Assembly (NCBI GenBank): GCA_027026055.1 | Contig: JALVPA010000056.1 | Coordinates: 1 to 17,924, forward strand | Direction of reading: 5' to 3' | Source: Campylobacteraceae bacterium | GTDB taxonomy: Bacteria; Campylobacterota; Campylobacteria; Campylobacterales; Sulfurovaceae | DNA length: 17,924 nucleotides | Shown here: piece after piece, positions 7,349 through 14,606 of the stretch | Layout of the letters: each line of letters starts with the position of its first letter | Numbering within the stretch: position 1 is the stretch's first letter | Position numbers and translations under genes: made by a program | The notes under the pieces: model-generated | The model's input: only the letters and a program-made list of their open reading frames with translations | Database searches by the model: none | What the model was told of the DNA's origin: nothing

Positions 7349-9198
7349 GCCGCCAATGCCGCGATACGTTTGGCAAACGCCGCACTCTCTTTGGGCTCCA
7401 TCCCTTCGGCGACTTTGGCGCTATCTAACAATACCCACGCCATATCTTCGAAAAGTTTGTCCTCTTTGACCTCGGAGAGTTTGGCGATCACTTCGTGTTC
7501 GGGATTGATCTCCAAAATCAACGGGATCTCCGGCGCTTCTTGCCCCATCTGCGCAAACATCGCCGCCATCGACGCCATCGGATCGGAACTGTCTTTGACG
7601 ACACACGAGGGACTTTCCGTCAAGCGTGTGGAGATTTTGACCTCTTTGATCGCATCGCCGAGTACTTTTTTGAGACGCTCGACAAGCGGTTTGTATTTCT
7701 CTTCGAGCGCTTTTTTCTCCTCTTCGGTTTTGCTCTCGGGCGCATCGATCGTCGTGATATCTTTGAGCGTCCACTCTTTATAGCTTCCGATCATCGGCGT
7801 GACGATACTATCAACCTCGTAATCATCCATAATGAGCACTTCGATACCCGCTTTTTTGTAGGCCTCCAGAAGCGGAGAGTTGCGCAATACTTTTTCGTCT
7901 TCGCCGATGATATAGTAGATCTCTTTCTTCTCGCTGTCGGCGCGAGAGATATACTCCTCGAACGAAACCATTCCCTCTTTTTCCGAGCTTTTGTAGCGTA
8001 CGATCTCAAGCAACGTCTCTTTGTTCGTAAAGTCGGTATAGATCCCCTCTTTGATCACACGGTTGTACTGCGATACGAAACGATCGAAATCTTCCCCTTC
8101 GAGTTTTTTAATCGCTTCGAGAATCTTTTTGACCGAGTGTTGACGGATATTCGCCAAGATACGGTTCTCTTGCAAAATTTCGCGACTGACATTCAGCGGC
8201 AAATCTTCGCTGTCGATGATACCGCGAATAAAACGCAAATAAGGCGGCAACAACTCTTTGTCGTCGTCGGTGATGAAAACGCGTTTAACATAGAGCTTGA
8301 CCCCCGGTTGATAATCGGCGCGATACATATCCATCGGCGCGGTGCGCGGGATATAAAAGAGCGTCGTATACGAAAGCGTCCCTTCGACCTGATTGTGCAG
8401 GTAGGTCAACGGCTCTTCGCTGTCGTGCGCGATGGTTTTGTAAAACTCGATATAGTCCTCTTTTTTCAGTTCGCTCTTGGGAATTGTCCAGAGCGCTTTG
8501 GCGCTATTGACCTGCTCTGTTTTCCAGACCTTTTTCTCTTTGCGATCTTCTCCTTCGCCTTCGTATTCCGTCGCTTCGTAGTTCAAGAAAATCGGGTATG
8601 CGATATGGTCGGAGTATTTTTTGATCACCTCTTCGACGCGCCACTTGTCCAGAAACTCCTTTTCGTCCTCTTTGAACTTGATATAAACCACCGTACCGTG
8701 CGCCTCTTTGACAACCGGTTTGATTTCGTATTCGCCTTTACCGTCGGTGGAGAATTTGTACGCTTGCTCTTCGCCCGCTTTTTTCGTGATCACGTCGACA
8801 CGGTCGGCAACCATAAAGACCGAATAAAACCCCACCCCGAACTGACCGATAAGATTGGAATCTTTTTTCGCGTCGCCGCTGAGCTGTTCGAGGAAGGCTT
8901 TGGTGCCCGATTTGGCGATGGTACCGAGATTTTCCATCAAATCCTCTTCATTCATCCCGATGCCGTTATCGCCGATGGTCAACGAACCGTCCTCTTTGTC
9001 TATTTTGACATTGATTTTACCGCTCCACGCTTCCTCTTTGAACTTTTCGTCCGTCAGATGCAGATAGTTGAATTTGTCGATCGCATCGCTCGCATTTGAG
9101 ATAAGCTCCCGCAAAAAAATCTCTTTGTGCGAATAGAGCGAATGCGTCATCAAGTGCAACAACTGCCCTATTTCGGTTTGAAACTGATGTTTACCCAT
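7336..9198 (-). CDS. htpG: Chaperone HtpG (bacterial Hsp90)
   Basis: HtpG is the cytosolic Hsp90 that remodels client proteins with ATP, together with DnaK. The protein is 620 residues, against about 624 in E. coli. The N-terminal GHKL ATPase domain has E31 and N35 in RELISNASDAIDKF, D77 in IGDNGIGM (75-82) and the lid glycine motif GQFGVGFYS (118-126). The middle domain carries the NVSREILQ segment with the catalytic-loop arginine, and the C-terminal dimerisation domain is complete. The ATG at 9198 has GAGGAG about 8 bases upstream. It has its own promoter and stands alone between guaA and the CDF gene. Nothing is unusual in the catalytic residues. Confidence 0.98.
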   Translation of the reverse strand: MGKHQFQTEIGQLLHLMTHSLYSHKEIFLRELISNASDAIDKFNYLHLTDEKFKEEAWSGKINVKIDKEDGSLTIGDNGIGMNEEDLMENLGTIAKSGTKAFLEQLSGDAKKDSNLIGQFGVGFYSVFMVADRVDVITKKAGEEQAYKFSTDGKGEYEIKPVVKEAHGTVVYIKFKEDEKEFLDKWRVEEVIKKYSDHIAYPIFLNYEATEYEGEGEDRKEKKVWKTEQVNSAKALWTIPKSELKKEDYIEFYKTIAHDSEEPLTYLHNQVEGTLSYTTLFYIPRTAPMDMYRADYQPGVKLYVKRVFITDDDKELLPPYLRFIRGIIDSEDLPLNVSREILQENRILANIRQHSVKKILEAIKKLEGEDFDRFVSQYNRVIKEGIYTDFTNKETLLEIVRYKSSEKEGMVSFEEYISRADSEKKEIYYIIGEDEKVLRNSPLLEAYKKAGIEVLIMDDYEVDSIVTPMIGSYKEWTLKDITTIDAPESKTEEEKKALEEKYKPLVERLKKVLGDAIKEVKISTRLTESPSCVVKDSSDPMASMAAMFAQMGQEAPEIPLILEINPEHEVIAKLSEVKEDKLFEDMAWVLLDSAKVAEGMEPKESAAFAKRIAALAAKAL

Positions 9199-9232
9199 AC
9201 TCTGTACTCCTCGAAACGCTAAATTTTTCGAG

Positions 9233-9261
9233 ATTATAGTATATTTTCAAAAAATATTCAA
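9233..9261 (-). promoter_or_regulatory. htpG sigma70-type promoter
   Basis: Minus strand: TTGAAT (9261-9256), 17-base spacer, perfect TATAAT (9238-9233). Predicted start is near 9226, giving a leader of about 28 bases. I find no CIRCE (TTAGCACTC) or HspR HAIR inverted repeat at the promoter, so heat control through HrcA or HspR at this gene is not supported by the sequence. Confidence 0.7.
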
Positions 9262-9278
9262 GGTTTTTTTTAAGATTA

Positions 9279-9297
9279 TTTAGTCTTTTTAACTAAA
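9279..9297. repeat. Inverted repeat upstream of htpG promoter
   Basis: TTTAGT and ACTAAA separated by 7 bases, about 18 bases upstream of the htpG -35 box. It has the size and place of a possible operator. No T-run follows on the minus strand, so it is unlikely to be a terminator for upstream transcription. Confidence 0.35.
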
Positions 9298-9453
9298 GGT
9301 ATAGCTCTCATCGGCATAGAGTTCGAACGAAATACGATTAGCGAAATATATATTCTTTTCAGCTTATTTATATGTGAGGGTTGTTGCGAAGGAGCTTGTT
9401 TAAAAGAATGAGTGATATTTGCTTGCCCTTGGTTTGTATTCGGATTCGAACGT

Positions 9454-9472
9454 TTGCGCGAGAACCGCGCAA
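9454..9472. repeat. GC-rich hairpin
   Basis: TTGCGCG, 5-base loop AGAAC, CGCGCAA: a perfect 7-bp stem, symmetric on both strands, standing in AT-rich surroundings. It could be part of the guaA 3' untranslated region. No T-run follows on either strand. Confidence 0.5.
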
Positions 9473-9490
9473 GAGATGAAAATGCCTTTA

Positions 9491-9580
9491 GTTTGCCGTA
9501 GGTTTGGGCAAACGGCGTGAGTGGAGTGAGGAAGCATACATAGAAGTATGTGACCGAACGGAACGAAGCCGTTTGGTCAA
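9491..9580. repeat. Complex inverted-repeat element downstream of guaA
   Basis: Three overlapping inverted repeats: GTTTGCC (9491-9497) with GGCAAAC (9507-9513); CAAACGGC (9509-9516) with GCCGTTTG (9568-9575); and GACCGAACGG (9552-9561) with CCGTTTGGTC (9569-9578), plus the small hairpin CATAC/GTATG (9535-9550) in the centre. The first two compete for CAAAC at 9509-9513 and cannot form together. The element lies 23 bases after the guaA stop and may end or stabilise that mRNA. The regular GAGTGGAGTGAGG and CCGAACGGAACGAAG arms around the centre look like a dispersed intergenic repeat, but other copies cannot be seen in this window. Confidence 0.45.
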
Positions 9581-9602
9581 AGATGCGGTAAAATAAAGAG
9601 CA

Positions 9603-11144
9603 TTATTCCCATTCGATGGTGGCGGGGGGCTTTGAACTGATATCGTACACCACTCTATTGATCCCGTCGATCTCGTTGATGATGCGTCGGCTGATGTTTT
9701 CGAGGACATCGTGGGGGATGTGGGCGAAGGTGGCGGTCATACCGTCGACAGATTCGACCATACGGACGCAAACAGTATTGTCGTAAGTGCGATTATCACC
9801 CATGACGCCTACCGATTGGACATTGAGCAAGACGGTGAAAGCTTGCCATACTTTGTCGTAATAGCCCGTGGCGCGCAGCTCCTCTTGCATGATGGCGTCG
9901 CTCTCTTTGACGAGACGAAGGGCTTCTTCGTTGACTTCGCCCATGATACGGATGGCTAGACCGGGTCCGGGAAAAGGGTGACGACCGATCATATGCTTGG
10001 GAAGTCCCAGTTCGAGTCCCAACTTGCGCACCTCGTCTTTGAAGATTTCTCTGAGCGGTTCGACCAACTCGAAGGTCATCCACTCGGGTAGTCCTCCCAC
10101 ATTATGGTGCGACTTGATAGTTTTGGAGGGACCTTTGACCGAGACCGATTCGATCACGTCGGTATAGAGTGTTCCTTGCGCCAAGAAGCTGACATCCGTA
10201 TGTTTGCTCGCCTCTTGGTCAAAGACTTCGATGAACTTTTCGCCGATGATTTTGCGTTTACGTTCGGGATCGGTGACGCCTTTGAGCGCTTCGAGAAACT
10301 CTTTGCTCGCATCAATCGTAATAAGCGGGATGTCTAATAACGCAAACATATCTTGCACCTGTTTGGCTTCGTCTTTGCGTAACAATCCGTGATCGACAAA
10401 AACACAGATGAGCTGCTCTTTGGGGAGCGCTTCGTGCAAAAGCGCCGCAACGACGGAGCTATCCACGCCGCCGCTGACACCGCAAAGTACTTTACCGTCA
10501 CCCACTTGTTTGCGAATCTCTTCGATTTTTTGTTTGGCGAAACTTCCCATATTCCACGTGCTTTCGCATCCGCAGATATATTTGGCGAAGTTTTTGAGCA
10601 TCTTCACCCCTTCGACGGAGTGATGCACTTCGGGGTGAAACTGAAACGCATAGATACGGCGCGACTCGTCGGCAATCGCCGCATAAGGCGAATTTTCGCT
10701 CGTGCCGATCACCTCGAAACCGTCGGGAATGCGTTCAGCTCTGTCGCCGTGACTCATCCAAACAACGCTGTCTTGCGCGACATCTTTGAAGATAGGCGTA
10801 TCGGGCTTTTCGATATGAAGTTTTGCTTTGCCGTATTCGTGATGATCGGCGGGGATCACCTCTCCGCCAAAATGTTGCGTAATAAGTTGCATGCCATAAC
10901 AGATACCGAGTATCGGCAAGCCCAGTTCCCATATCCCTTCGTCGGGATGGTAAGCATCTTCGGCGTAAACCGACGCGGGACCGCCTGAGAGAATGATTCC
11001 TTGCGGTTTGCGCGCCTTAATATCTTCGATCTTTTCGCGATATGGCACCACTTCGGTATAGACGCCCGCTTCGCGGAGCTTACGTGCGATCAATTGCGTA
11101 TATTGCGACCCGAAATCGAGTACGACGATGGGGACCTGTTTCAT
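9603..11144 (-). CDS. guaA: GMP synthase (glutamine-hydrolysing)
   Basis: GuaA aminates XMP to GMP using ammonia from glutamine and ATP, in the cytoplasm. The 513-residue protein has both domains on one chain. The class I glutamine amidotransferase domain carries the triad C82 (LGICYGMQ), H170 and E172 (FHPEVHH). The ATP pyrophosphatase domain has the PP-loop SGGVDSS at 224-230. The dimerisation domain ends with the conserved KPPATIEWE, so the protein is complete. The ATG at 11144 has AAGGA 10 bases upstream. It follows nhaD with a 58-base gap and no obvious promoter or terminator between them, so co-transcription is likely. Confidence 0.98.
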   Translation of the reverse strand: MKQVPIVVLDFGSQYTQLIARKLREAGVYTEVVPYREKIEDIKARKPQGIILSGGPASVYAEDAYHPDEGIWELGLPILGICYGMQLITQHFGGEVIPADHHEYGKAKLHIEKPDTPIFKDVAQDSVVWMSHGDRAERIPDGFEVIGTSENSPYAAIADESRRIYAFQFHPEVHHSVEGVKMLKNFAKYICGCESTWNMGSFAKQKIEEIRKQVGDGKVLCGVSGGVDSSVVAALLHEALPKEQLICVFVDHGLLRKDEAKQVQDMFALLDIPLITIDASKEFLEALKGVTDPERKRKIIGEKFIEVFDQEASKHTDVSFLAQGTLYTDVIESVSVKGPSKTIKSHHNVGGLPEWMTFELVEPLREIFKDEVRKLGLELGLPKHMIGRHPFPGPGLAIRIMGEVNEEALRLVKESDAIMQEELRATGYYDKVWQAFTVLLNVQSVGVMGDNRTYDNTVCVRMVESVDGMTATFAHIPHDVLENISRRIINEIDGINRVVYDISSKPPATIEWE

Positions 11145-11202
11145 GTATCACTTTTCCTTGAAGTTTACTTGTACGAATCACGTTTCGAAAAGAGTCGTTC
11201 TT

Positions 11203-12543
11203 TTAGCCGATATGCAATACGATAAATTGAAAATACCAAATGGCGATCGAAACGATATAACCCGCCAAAATCGTCCATGCGTACTTCATATGTGCACCAA
11301 AGGTATAGATGCCGTGCAGTTTACCCATCACGCCGACACCCGCCGCCGATCCGAAAGAGATAAGCGAACCGCCGATTCCCGCCGTCAGCGTTACCAGCAT
11401 CCATTGTTCTTTTGCATAAACGCCCATATCTGGCTCGGCTTTGAGTACCGCCGACATAACGGGTACGTTGTCGATGACTGCCGACACAAAGCCTACCGCG
11501 ATATTGACAACCGTCGGACCGAACTGATCGTAGAGCTTCGTGAAATACTCCAAATACCCCAAAAAGTGCAATCCGCCGACCGCCGCCAATATACCGAAGA
11601 AAAAGAGCAAGGTGTCGTTTTCGATTTTGGCGATCCAACTAAAGGCGTTGAGTTTGGTAGGACCGGAGTTTTGATTGATATAATAGACATAGATCTTCAG
11701 TAGCGCCAAACCGAACATCATCCCCCACATGGCGGGCAAATGCAGAAGTTGGTGCGACAATACCGCCATCGCAATCGTAAAGGCAAAGAGTCCGATGATC
11801 TGTTTGCCGCCCTCTTGAATGACGGCCTTCTCTTCGGAAGCATTGAAAGGGGGTTGTCCGTCGGGAACAAAGCGGCTCAGCAAAAAAGCGGTGACGAACC
11901 ATCCGACAATCGAAGCGGGGAAGAGATAGAGAAACTCCGTAAATTCGCCTTTACCGTCCACCCACACCATCAAAGTCGTGATGTCTCCGAAAGGCGACCA
12001 AGCACCCCCTGCGTTAGCGGCGACGACGATATTGATCGCACCGGGGACCAAAAAGTGTTTGTTTTCTCTATCGATAGTCAATAGTACCGTAGAGAGGATC
12101 AACGCCGTCGTGAGATTGTCCGCCACGGGCGAGATAAAAAAAGCCAAAAGTCCCGTCGTCCAGTAGAGCCGTTTATAGGTGTAGCCTTTGGAGACGAGAC
12201 TGTAACGAAGCGCCGAAAAGACGCCGCGATCGATCATCGCCTCAATATAAGTCATCGCGACCATTAAAAAGAAAAAGATTCCCGCTATCTCGTAGATAAG
12301 CTCTTCCACCTCGTGTTCGAGCGGTTTGCCGTCGATACCGTTTATCGCGAAATAGACGCCGATAAGCATAAAAATGGAGGTACCCGCCAACAACGCGGGT
12401 TTGGCTTTGTTGATATGGTATTTGTCCTCCGCCGCAATAAAGTAATACCCGACCACGAAAATAATCAGCGACACGATACCGACCCACGTACCTGTCAGGT
12501 CGATATGTTGCGCTACCTGTTGCACCGCTTCGTGAGTTTCCAT
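11203..12543 (-). CDS. nhaD: Na+/H+ antiporter, NhaD type
   Basis: A 446-residue inner-membrane protein of the ion transporter superfamily with about 12 hydrophobic segments. The family signatures are AWSPFGDITTLMVW (181-194) and the paired half-site motifs ADNLTTAL (141-148) in the first half and IDNVPVMSAV (357-366) in the second, which mark the internal duplication. SFGSAAGVGVMG (396-407) is the second-half counterpart of the NAGGAWSPFGD region. NhaD members exchange Na+ or Li+ for H+ and support growth in salt at alkaline pH, fitting a marine or saline habitat. The start at 12543 is chosen because AGGAG lies 5 bases upstream; a 13-codon extension to 12582 would overlap the nadB end. It follows nadB by 41 bases and is likely in its operon. 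Confidence 0.93.
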   Translation of the reverse strand: METHEAVQQVAQHIDLTGTWVGIVSLIIFVVGYYFIAAEDKYHINKAKPALLAGTSIFMLIGVYFAINGIDGKPLEHEVEELIYEIAGIFFFLMVAMTYIEAMIDRGVFSALRYSLVSKGYTYKRLYWTTGLLAFFISPVADNLTTALILSTVLLTIDRENKHFLVPGAINIVVAANAGGAWSPFGDITTLMVWVDGKGEFTEFLYLFPASIVGWFVTAFLLSRFVPDGQPPFNASEEKAVIQEGGKQIIGLFAFTIAMAVLSHQLLHLPAMWGMMFGLALLKIYVYYINQNSGPTKLNAFSWIAKIENDTLLFFFGILAAVGGLHFLGYLEYFTKLYDQFGPTVVNIAVGFVSAVIDNVPVMSAVLKAEPDMGVYAKEQWMLVTLTAGIGGSLISFGSAAGVGVMGKLHGIYTFGAHMKYAWTILAGYIVSIAIWYFQFIVLHIG

Positions 12544-12584
12544 CTTGACTCCTATGTGATAATGAACGATACTGCGATACACAT

Positions 12585-14036
12585 TTACGCTTCGATATAA
12601 TGTGAACCGAGCGACTCTTTTCGCGCCAACGCCGCTTCGACGATCGCCGCGGCGGTATTGAGCCGAAGCTGCAAGAGTCTACCGATCTCTTTGTTTTTCA
12701 TATCGTAGATGAGATTTTTCGCCTTGTGCAAGCCCGCCTCGGTGCGAATGATACCCGCGTCTTCCCACATGATCTTACGCAAGGTGTGTTTATATCGCTT
12801 ATCGTTCTCTTTGTGCAGAATGTTACCATAATCCTTCTCAAAAAGAGGCGTTTTCGTACGCGAAATGGCTTTGCCCTTCAAGTGCTCCGCCGCACGCTTG
12901 GCAAAGACCACCCCCTCCAGTAGCGAGTTGGATGCCAAACGGTTGGCACCGTGTACGCCCGTGCGTGCCGCTTCACCGATGACGTACAATCCCTCTATGC
13001 CGGGAATCACACCGTTGACGTCGCAAGCGATTCCGCCGTTGGCATAATGAAACGCCGGAGAGATCGGGATACGATCTTGTGGAAAACGATAACCCAGCGC
13101 CGCAAAAGTGCGTGTAATGTTGGGAAAACGCTCGTGAAACCACGCTTCGTCGAACATCGAAAAATCGAGATAGACCTTTTCGCCCGTTTTACGTTTATAG
13201 TCAAAAATACCACGCGCAACGATGTCTCTGCTGGCAAGCTCTCCTCTGGGATCGTAGTCGAACAAAAAGCGGTTTCCCTTTTCTCCGATTACATGCGCCC
13301 CTTCGCCCCGTAACGCTTCGGTAAGTAACAGTTTTCGCGCAAAGGGCGTTTCGACATAGACCGTCGGATGAAACTGCATAAACTCCATATCCGCCAGCGC
13401 AATCCCTTTTTCGACACAGATACCATGAATATCGGCGCTGACGGTACGCGAATTGGTATTGAAAGCGTAAAGCGAACCTACGCCGCCGCTGGCGATAACG
13501 ACATTATCCGCATAAAGAGTGGTCGGTTCGTAATTGACCGTGGCTTTGACACCGTAGCAACGTCCCTCCTCTATCAGTAAATCGTACACCAATGTGTTGC
13601 GTTGGAGCTGGTGGCGGTTTTGCACCATCATAAAGTAGTGCATATAGCGCCCCGTCGCATCGCCGCCGGCATGCAAAATGCGTGCGACGGAGTGCGCCGC
13701 TTCTTTCGTATAAAGCAAATTGCCCCGTTCGTCTCTGTCAAAAGGCATCCCCGCTTCAACCAACTCCGCCGTGGTTTTCAGCGACGTTTCGGAGAGGATA
13801 CGTACCGCTTCCGCGTCGTTATGGTAGGCGCCCGCCGCCATCGTATCTTCGATATGGACGGGGACGTCGGCTTCGTTCAGCGCCGTCGCCATCCCACCTT
13901 GCGCATAGAAGGTATTACACTCCCATGGAATATCCTTGCACAATACCAATACCTTCATCTTTTCGGGTAGCGAAGCCGCGGCATAAAGCCCCGCAATGCC
14001 CGCGCCCACCACAATAACATCGTATTTTTTCGCCAC
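12585..14036 (-). CDS. nadB: L-aspartate oxidase
   Basis: NadB oxidises L-aspartate to iminoaspartate, the first step of bacterial NAD synthesis, with FAD as cofactor and oxygen or fumarate as acceptor. The 483-residue protein has the FAD dinucleotide fold GAGIAGLYAA (11-20), TFYAQGGMA (42-50), catalytic-region H223 (MQFHPTVY), R243 (EALRGEGA), R270, H330 (SPAFHYANGGIACD) and the C-terminal FAD motif GVHGANRLASNSL (360-372). It is shorter than the E. coli enzyme (540) mainly at the C-terminal helical end, as is common in this phylum. NadB rather than a succinate dehydrogenase subunit fits the length and the absence of partner genes. The start is GTG at 14036 with AGGAG 5 bases upstream. nadA and nadC are not in the window. 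Confidence 0.95.
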   Translation of the reverse strand: MAKKYDVIVVGAGIAGLYAAASLPEKMKVLVLCKDIPWECNTFYAQGGMATALNEADVPVHIEDTMAAGAYHNDAEAVRILSETSLKTTAELVEAGMPFDRDERGNLLYTKEAAHSVARILHAGGDATGRYMHYFMMVQNRHQLQRNTLVYDLLIEEGRCYGVKATVNYEPTTLYADNVVIASGGVGSLYAFNTNSRTVSADIHGICVEKGIALADMEFMQFHPTVYVETPFARKLLLTEALRGEGAHVIGEKGNRFLFDYDPRGELASRDIVARGIFDYKRKTGEKVYLDFSMFDEAWFHERFPNITRTFAALGYRFPQDRIPISPAFHYANGGIACDVNGVIPGIEGLYVIGEAARTGVHGANRLASNSLLEGVVFAKRAAEHLKGKAISRTKTPLFEKDYGNILHKENDKRYKHTLRKIMWEDAGIIRTEAGLHKAKNLIYDMKNKEIGRLLQLRLNTAAAIVEAALARKESLGSHYIEA

Positions 14037-14057
14037 CGATTCTCCTTGTGCGTCGCG

Positions 14058-14189
14058 TTAGGGATGCTGCTGCGTCGTAGTATCCGGTACGTACACGGGA
14101 TCGGTTTTGTGCCCGCATCCGCTCAATACGATACAGCCTACACATGCTATAATCACACCATGAAACATTCGTCCGACATACTTTCTCAT
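14058..14189 (-). CDS. Tiny LptM-like lipoprotein
   Basis: A 43-residue predicted lipoprotein. The N-terminus is basic (MRKYVGR), followed by a hydrophobic stretch and the lipobox LSGC with C25 as the lipidation site. The mature part is only 19 residues and starts CGHKTDPVYVP, close to the CGLKGPLYFP start of E. coli LptM (YifL), which helps LptD mature. The start at 14189 is decided by a strong GGAGG 5 bases upstream of the ATG; the in-frame ATG at 14168 would leave a weaker signal peptide, and extension to 14330 is not protein-like. It lies 21 bases before nadB. Its first 30 bases overlap, on the opposite strand, the start of the DUF721 gene. That it is a lipoprotein is well supported; LptM function is inference. 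Confidence 0.75.
   Translation of the reverse strand: MRKYVGRMFHGVIIACVGCIVLSGCGHKTDPVYVPDTTTQQHP
14148..14153 (+). promoter_or_regulatory. Extended -10 box for the DUF721-uvrC operon
   Basis: TATAAT preceded by TGC (an extended -10, ATGCTATAAT) on the plus strand, inside the lipoprotein gene on the other strand. The +1 base expected 7 bases after the box is 14160, the A of the DUF721 ATG, predicting a leaderless mRNA. No -35 match is obvious, and no Shine-Dalgarno sequence lies between box and ATG. Confidence 0.65.
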
Positions 14190-14606
14190 CTTTTCCTCCA
14201 ACCTCATTTCAAGTCGCTTCCGCGCTATCGCTGTTTCCGCACGTTTCTTTCGCTCCTCAAACCGACATGGCGCGACGCCGTCGCTTTCGTCTATATGAAA
14301 GAGCGCACCTTTTATTTCGTACTTAGACATCCCGGTTTTAAAATGGAGTTCAATTATAATAGAGATTTATTGAAAAGCTTATTAACGGCTTTTGCGCAGG
14401 AAACCCCCGAATGTCGTTTCATGGGCGAGACCGAACGCGTCGTCGCTTTTGCGGGAAAACTCTATACGCAGCCCCATGAAGAGGAAAACACCGTACCGTA
14501 CTATCGAGAATCGGCCGAAGGCGACTTTGAGATTCGTACGGAGGATGCCGAACTCAAAAAGAGATTTTCTTCCATCTCGGAGCATATCCGATGCAATCAA
14601 TCCTAA
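14160..14606 (+). CDS. DUF721 / DciA-like protein
   Basis: A 148-residue cytoplasmic protein. The first ~80 residues fit the DUF721 pattern: an N-terminal helix (DILSHLFLQPHF), a strand with a short turn (VAFVYMKERTFYFVLRHP, 41-58), then KMEFNYNRDLLKSLLTAF (61-78), like the EL-x(4)-LL end of that domain. DUF721 includes DciA, the helicase operator that loads DnaB in bacteria without DnaC. Residues 80-148 are acidic and not recognised. The start at 14160 is the first codon compatible with the promoter and with the conserved N-terminus; upstream in-frame ATGs lie antisense to the lipoprotein and before the -10 box. The stop overlaps uvrC by 16 bases, so the pair is coupled. Family assignment is from remembered pattern, not a search. 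Confidence 0.68.
   Translation: MKHSSDILSHLFLQPHFKSLPRYRCFRTFLSLLKPTWRDAVAFVYMKERTFYFVLRHPGFKMEFNYNRDLLKSLLTAFAQETPECRFMGETERVVAFAGKLYTQPHEEENTVPYYRESAEGDFEIRTEDAELKKRFSSISEHIRCNQS

Larger units (their letters stand above)
9199..9602. other. 404-base gap between guaA and htpG: promoter plus hairpin cluster
   Basis: No convincing gene is visible. The htpG-proximal part (9199-9300) is AT-rich and holds the htpG promoter and an inverted repeat. The guaA-proximal part (9450-9580) holds several strong inverted repeats listed separately. Two imperfect direct repeats, GCTTGCCCTTGGTTTG (9421-9436) and GTTTGCCGTAGGTTTG (9491-9506), match at 13 of 16 positions. A 23-codon reading frame at 9408-9479 has no well-spaced ribosome site. 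Between 9300 and 9420 I see nothing beyond AT-rich sequence. Confidence 0.6.

Noticed and set aside
7495..9099. A 534-codon open frame antisense to htpG
   Set aside because: It lies fully within htpG on the opposite strand, has arginine/phenylalanine-rich low-complexity content and no ribosome site or family motif. It arises from codon bias of htpG.
9408..9479. A 23-codon frame in the guaA-htpG gap
   Set aside because: The nearest GGAG is 13 bases from the ATG, the composition is not protein-like, and it runs through a perfect hairpin.
12585..14036. Fumarate reductase or succinate dehydrogenase flavoprotein
   Set aside because: Length, NadB-like motifs and the lack of iron-sulfur and membrane subunit genes next to it favour L-aspartate oxidase.
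14046..14159. Upstream extension of the DUF721 gene
   Set aside because: It would begin before the -10 box and is antisense to the lipoprotein. No ribosome site precedes the upstream ATG.
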